Shown here in pieces: positions 60,964 to 64,000 of a stretch of DNA of 64,000 bases. The translations under genes and the position numbers were made by a program. This DNA comes from Isoetes taiwanensis. Taxonomy: Eukaryota; Streptophyta; Lycopodiopsida; Isoetales; Isoetaceae. How positions within the stretch are numbered: the first letter of the stretch is position 1; every line of letters begins with the position of its first letter. The stretch lies in NCBI GenBank assembly GCA_021234155.1, contig JAJEKV010000197.1:1-64000 (forward strand), read 5' to 3'. The notes beneath the pieces were generated by a model. The model was not told the origin of the DNA. It saw only the letters and a program-made list of their open reading frames with translations, and ran no database searches.

Positions 60964-61321
60964 TATTAGGATTGATTGACCTAAATACAAGGAGAGATAC
61001 GACACAAGCAAGCGACTCTATTGAAGAAACACTGACAGAGTTATAGTAAAGAGAAGTACAAGACTAATCTAATGTGCCATGCAGGACCATATGTTTCACA
61101 TTATCTAACAATGCCCATGCCTTCGGGACAATGTCCTTGAGCTCTGGCAATGGAGCCCTCGATTCCTTTCAATGGCCGTGTGCAACATGTTTAACAAAAA
61201 CCTAGAGGGAGGGGGGCATTCTATAAAATTTTGTCAGCAAATTATAACTTTATCAACAAATTGTTAACATTTAACATAACAATAACCAATGTGAACTATG
61301 GTTAAATGGCTAATTTATAGC

Positions 61322-62640
61322 TCACCAACAAAAAAACATGTGGAAAACGTGCACTTCTTGGACCTTTCTTGAGCCTAGCTTATTCCTTAAATTGGCTCTT
61401 TTTGTTATTCTGTTTTCGTGAGTCAATCTTTACTGAATCATACGAGCAACAAAAAAGTCAACCCAAGATCAGTCATAGAACCTTGAAAATATTTGACGGT
61501 GTTCAAGCCAAAGGTCCAAATGACAAGAAGGTCAAAGCAGCAATTTCACATCATAGTTTATTAACGAAGTTGAATCTTTGTTGCAGAAAAATGGTGTAAG
61601 TTAATTGTGCGAAATGATGGATTCACTAGCAGAGTATCATTTACATGGCTTCTCTGTGCTACTAACAGAGCTTCATCTATATGATTTCAGTAATTTTCTT
61701 TATGGTCTTGCATTTAAAAATCACATGCAAGACAAGCTTAAGGCATGTAAGGCAGTTTAAGGTAGCAAACCTGATCTGCAGTAGTCATTCTGGATCACCC
61801 AGGCAACTTAACTTTTTGAGGATCTTCTTAAAATGGTTGGCATCTCAGCCGTGGCCTAAGATCGCATTTATATTTTCCCAGCCAATCATGAAGATATGGT
61901 TCCTTCTTTCTCACTTTTGCATATGTGAAGCAATGCAGGTTGAATCCAAGACTATTAGAATTTCAACAGAGCTTAATGCATTCTTGAACTAAATTTGCTA
62001 TAATCATAGTTGGCCTGAGCGTCCTATAAAATATGCACAGGAATCAAAGATGCTTTCAGATACTGCTAGTCTTACAAATGAGCCTAGCTGCATATGAAAT
62101 CAGAGGCACATCCAAAAAACATAGATGTACAAGTTTTACTCGCCAACAGAGAAGCATCTGGAAAACATGCACTTCTTGGACCTTTCTTGGGCCTAGCTGA
62201 CCTTAAATTGACTTTTTTGTTATTATGCGTTCACGAGTCAATCTTCAATTGAATCATATGAGCAACCAAAAAGTCAACCCAAGATCAGTCATAGAATCCT
62301 TGAAATTATTCAACTTTATTCATGCCAAAGGTCCAAATGACAACAAGGCCAAAGCAGCAATCTCACATCATAGTTTATTAACAAAGTCTGTTGCAGCATG
62401 ATGGTGTAAGTTAATTGTGCGACGTAGTGATGGGTCTATTAGCGGAGTATCATTTACATGGCTTCAGCATTCTTCTAGTCTGAGCTACTAACAGAGCCTC
62501 ATTTACATGGCTTGAGCATTCTTCTTTATGGTCTTGAATTTATCATCTCTAGAAATTCCATACAAGATAAGTTTAAGGCATATAAGGCAGGTTTAAGGCA
62601 GCAAACCTGATATGCAGTAGTCATTGATTTGCAGTAGCTT
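61322..62640 (+). repeat. Diverged direct duplication, about 818-bp period
   Basis: Segments starting near 61322 and 62140 share long blocks: GCACTTCTTGGACCTTTCTT, AAAAAGTCAACCCAAGATCA, CACATCATAGTTTATTAAC, GTGTAAGTTAATTGTGCGA and GAGTATCATTTACATGGCTT. The copies differ by many substitutions and indels. Open frames inside (61369-61599, 61681-61992) match nothing known to me and are not kept in both copies. Confidence 0.8.
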
Positions 62641-63608
62641 CTGCGTGTTTTACCGCATGAAGATCTTTGTGTTGGTAATGGATATCCTGTTGTGACTTGT
62701 TTACCCTAGTCTTATGTATGTTATTTAACAGTAAGTCAAAGGTATTGTTGTTTAGTAAATCATCATAAATACCCATGTTTTTAGCTGTAGGTCTCCTGAT
62801 AGCCAGCAACCAGAGCCTGCTCATTACTCATCCAACGAATTTCTTGACAAACTTAGGGATCCTTTGTTAGCAGCAATAATTGGACTTTACCTCCTTCAAT
62901 TCTTGTTGCACTTGCTACACTTGTTGTACTTGTTGTACTTGTGTGCACTGCAACAGTGGCTCCACTACTATAATCCTCCACTAGCTATGGTAATTATGCA
63001 CTTGTTGTTTTGAAGACCTTAGAATGTTCCCTCAAATCGTCGACAGATGATCAAGATATTCCTTCTTGAGAGAAAGGTATAACCGGACCCGACCACAACA
63101 AACTATAGCTTCAACTATCAATGCATTTAATAAATAGAGAAGCTCGTGTACAACACTATAATTTAGTTGTTTAAACTATTAGTTGTGTCCCATCAAAGAA
63201 ATGGGACGATCGCGTTTCTCACCACTATCATTCAAATGCTTCCTCACATGCTTCGTATAAGGGGCAAAGCCTCTTTGCACTTTCCATTTCTTCATGTAAG
63301 AATGCGTCACTTCTTTTCTTTTTTCCAAATATTGACCAAGGTTTACAATCAAACTCTGCAAAAACATGTCTTTGAAATGCCATGCAACAGCTTTTTTTGG
63401 AATAAATAGAACTCTTAAAATTGCATATTGATTAATATCTCTTACTGATGAGGCGGCCATTTCAAGTGTACTCTTCCAATCATACTTTTCTTGACATCAA
63501 AATTGTTGTTTGATATACCTGCTTGCATTTGCAAATGATAATTTCTCTTTAAAAGGATTCAAAGAGCTCTTCCTTTGTCCAACTCCTCAGCAGCATTCCT
63601 CACAATGG
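62641..63608. other. Non-coding stretch
   Basis: No gene recognised. A short TTGTTGTACT/TTGTTGCACT tandem run lies near 62903-62942. Confidence 0.4.
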
Positions 63609-64000
63609 CACTAACTCGCATGCATGTTAGACTCCTTGTTCCGTGTTTCAAGATGGGTCGAATGGAAAGCCCCACAAGCCAACGTCCGGAGTGCACAGGT
63701 GCATGGTAGCCCGCCAATGTGGCGTGCACCCCAGGCCCAAGCCCCGCCTACGACATCGTCGGGTCACATGGTCCCTGTTTATCCTGCAGACGGAGCCAAC
63801 GTTGGTCGGTACCCCGAGTTGACCGGGCAGACCAACCAAGGCCATTGCGCACCCAGTTGGACCGCACCAGCAACCGCCATTCGCTTCTCTCCCAGCAATT
63901 TCAAGCACTTTTTAACTCTCTTTTCAAAGTCCTTTTCACCTTTCCCTCGCGGTACTTGTTCGCTATCGGTCTCCTGCCAATATTTAGCCTGGGCACTTAG
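63609..64000 (-). rRNA. 25S rRNA fragment (partial, probably a dispersed copy)
   Basis: The minus strand from 64000 reads GGCTAAATATTGGCAGGAG, ACCGATAGCGAACAAGTACC, GCGAGGGAAAGGTGAAAAGG and AGTGCTTGAAATTGCTGGG, matching the 5' part of nuclear large-subunit rRNA up to the first variable domain. After a GC-rich variable stretch comes CGACCCATCTTGAAACACGG and GTCTAACATGCATGCGAG, the next conserved block. Homology ends abruptly at about 63609, where unrelated AT-rich sequence begins. Several conserved bases differ (for example TATTGGCAGG for the usual TACAGGCGAG), so it looks like a pseudogene copy. The upstream part lies beyond the window. Confidence 0.85.

Larger units (their letters stand above)
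58999..61116 (-). mobile_element. Short gag-only Copia-type LTR retrotransposon
   Basis: Direct repeats at 58999-59113 and 60964-61083 (both start TATTAGGATTGATTGA and share TAAG/AGAAGTACAAGACTAATC) are the LTRs. Next to the right copy, 60952-60963 is the reverse complement of TGGTATCAGAGC, the tRNA-Met primer site, so the element reads leftward. The right LTR may extend to TGTTAGATAATG near 61116. Between them is one gag frame and no protease, integrase, RT or RNase H. At about 2.1 kb it fits the TR-GAG or TRIM-like class of non-autonomous elements. Confidence 0.8.

Noticed and set aside
63648..63908. Minus-strand open frame of 86 codons
   Set aside because: It lies in the 25S rRNA fragment; GC-rich rRNA often gives such frames.

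Overview
This 64 kb window looks like nuclear DNA of a land plant, most probably a fern. The reasons are a large intronless PPR gene with the internal repeat style common in fern editing factors, a four-exon class III peroxidase with plant-type introns, plant gene fragments (CYP710A-like, BAHD acyltransferase, subtilase, PPR), and a mass of decayed plant LINE, LTR and PIF/Harbinger elements with long microsatellites. The fern assignment is inference; the plant assignment is firm.

Only three loci look like plausible host genes: a 69-residue secreted cysteine-rich peptide with its own TATA and CCAAT boxes (5286-5576, +), a 721-codon PPR gene that stops inside its E motif (7375-9540, -), and a complete class III peroxidase in four exons (42254-43612, +). 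They are unrelated, and no operon-like or cluster logic links them.

Layout: 1-165 is the edge of a CYP710A-like pseudogene. 166-7374 is mostly non-coding, with small repeats and a foldback. 7375-9540 is the PPR gene. 10155-10870 is a Ty3/gypsy integrase remnant. 11095-18013 is a decayed minus-strand LINE split by a five-unit tRNA-derived SINE array flanked by a 10-bp target duplication. 22138-23990 is a 5'-truncated LINE whose tail is an (ATTCT)n microsatellite. 23995-24440 is a gag remnant. 25330-28077 is a non-autonomous PIF/Harbinger-like element carrying a piece of a BAHD acyltransferase gene. 29097-29815 is another truncated LINE. 30249-36886 is a full-length LINE with a 17-bp target-site duplication, an extra upstream ORF and a cysteine motif present in both its first and last ORFs. 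37800-38890 is a degenerate minisatellite. 42254-43636 is the peroxidase. 47982-51925 is a broken Harbinger element with convergent transposase and Myb-like ORFs. 54504-55490 is a LINE 3' end. 56578-57160 is a subtilase pseudogene. 57318-58670 is a purine satellite. 58999-61116 is a short gag-only LTR retrotransposon. 61322-62640 is an ancient segmental duplication. 63609-64000 is a stray 25S rRNA fragment.

The strongest candidates for something not described before are the LINE with the repeated C-x16-C-x-C-x2-C motif, the gene-fragment-bearing PIF element, the SINE concatemer inserted as one unit, and the secreted eight-cysteine peptide. All calls were made by eye from sequence; no search was run.
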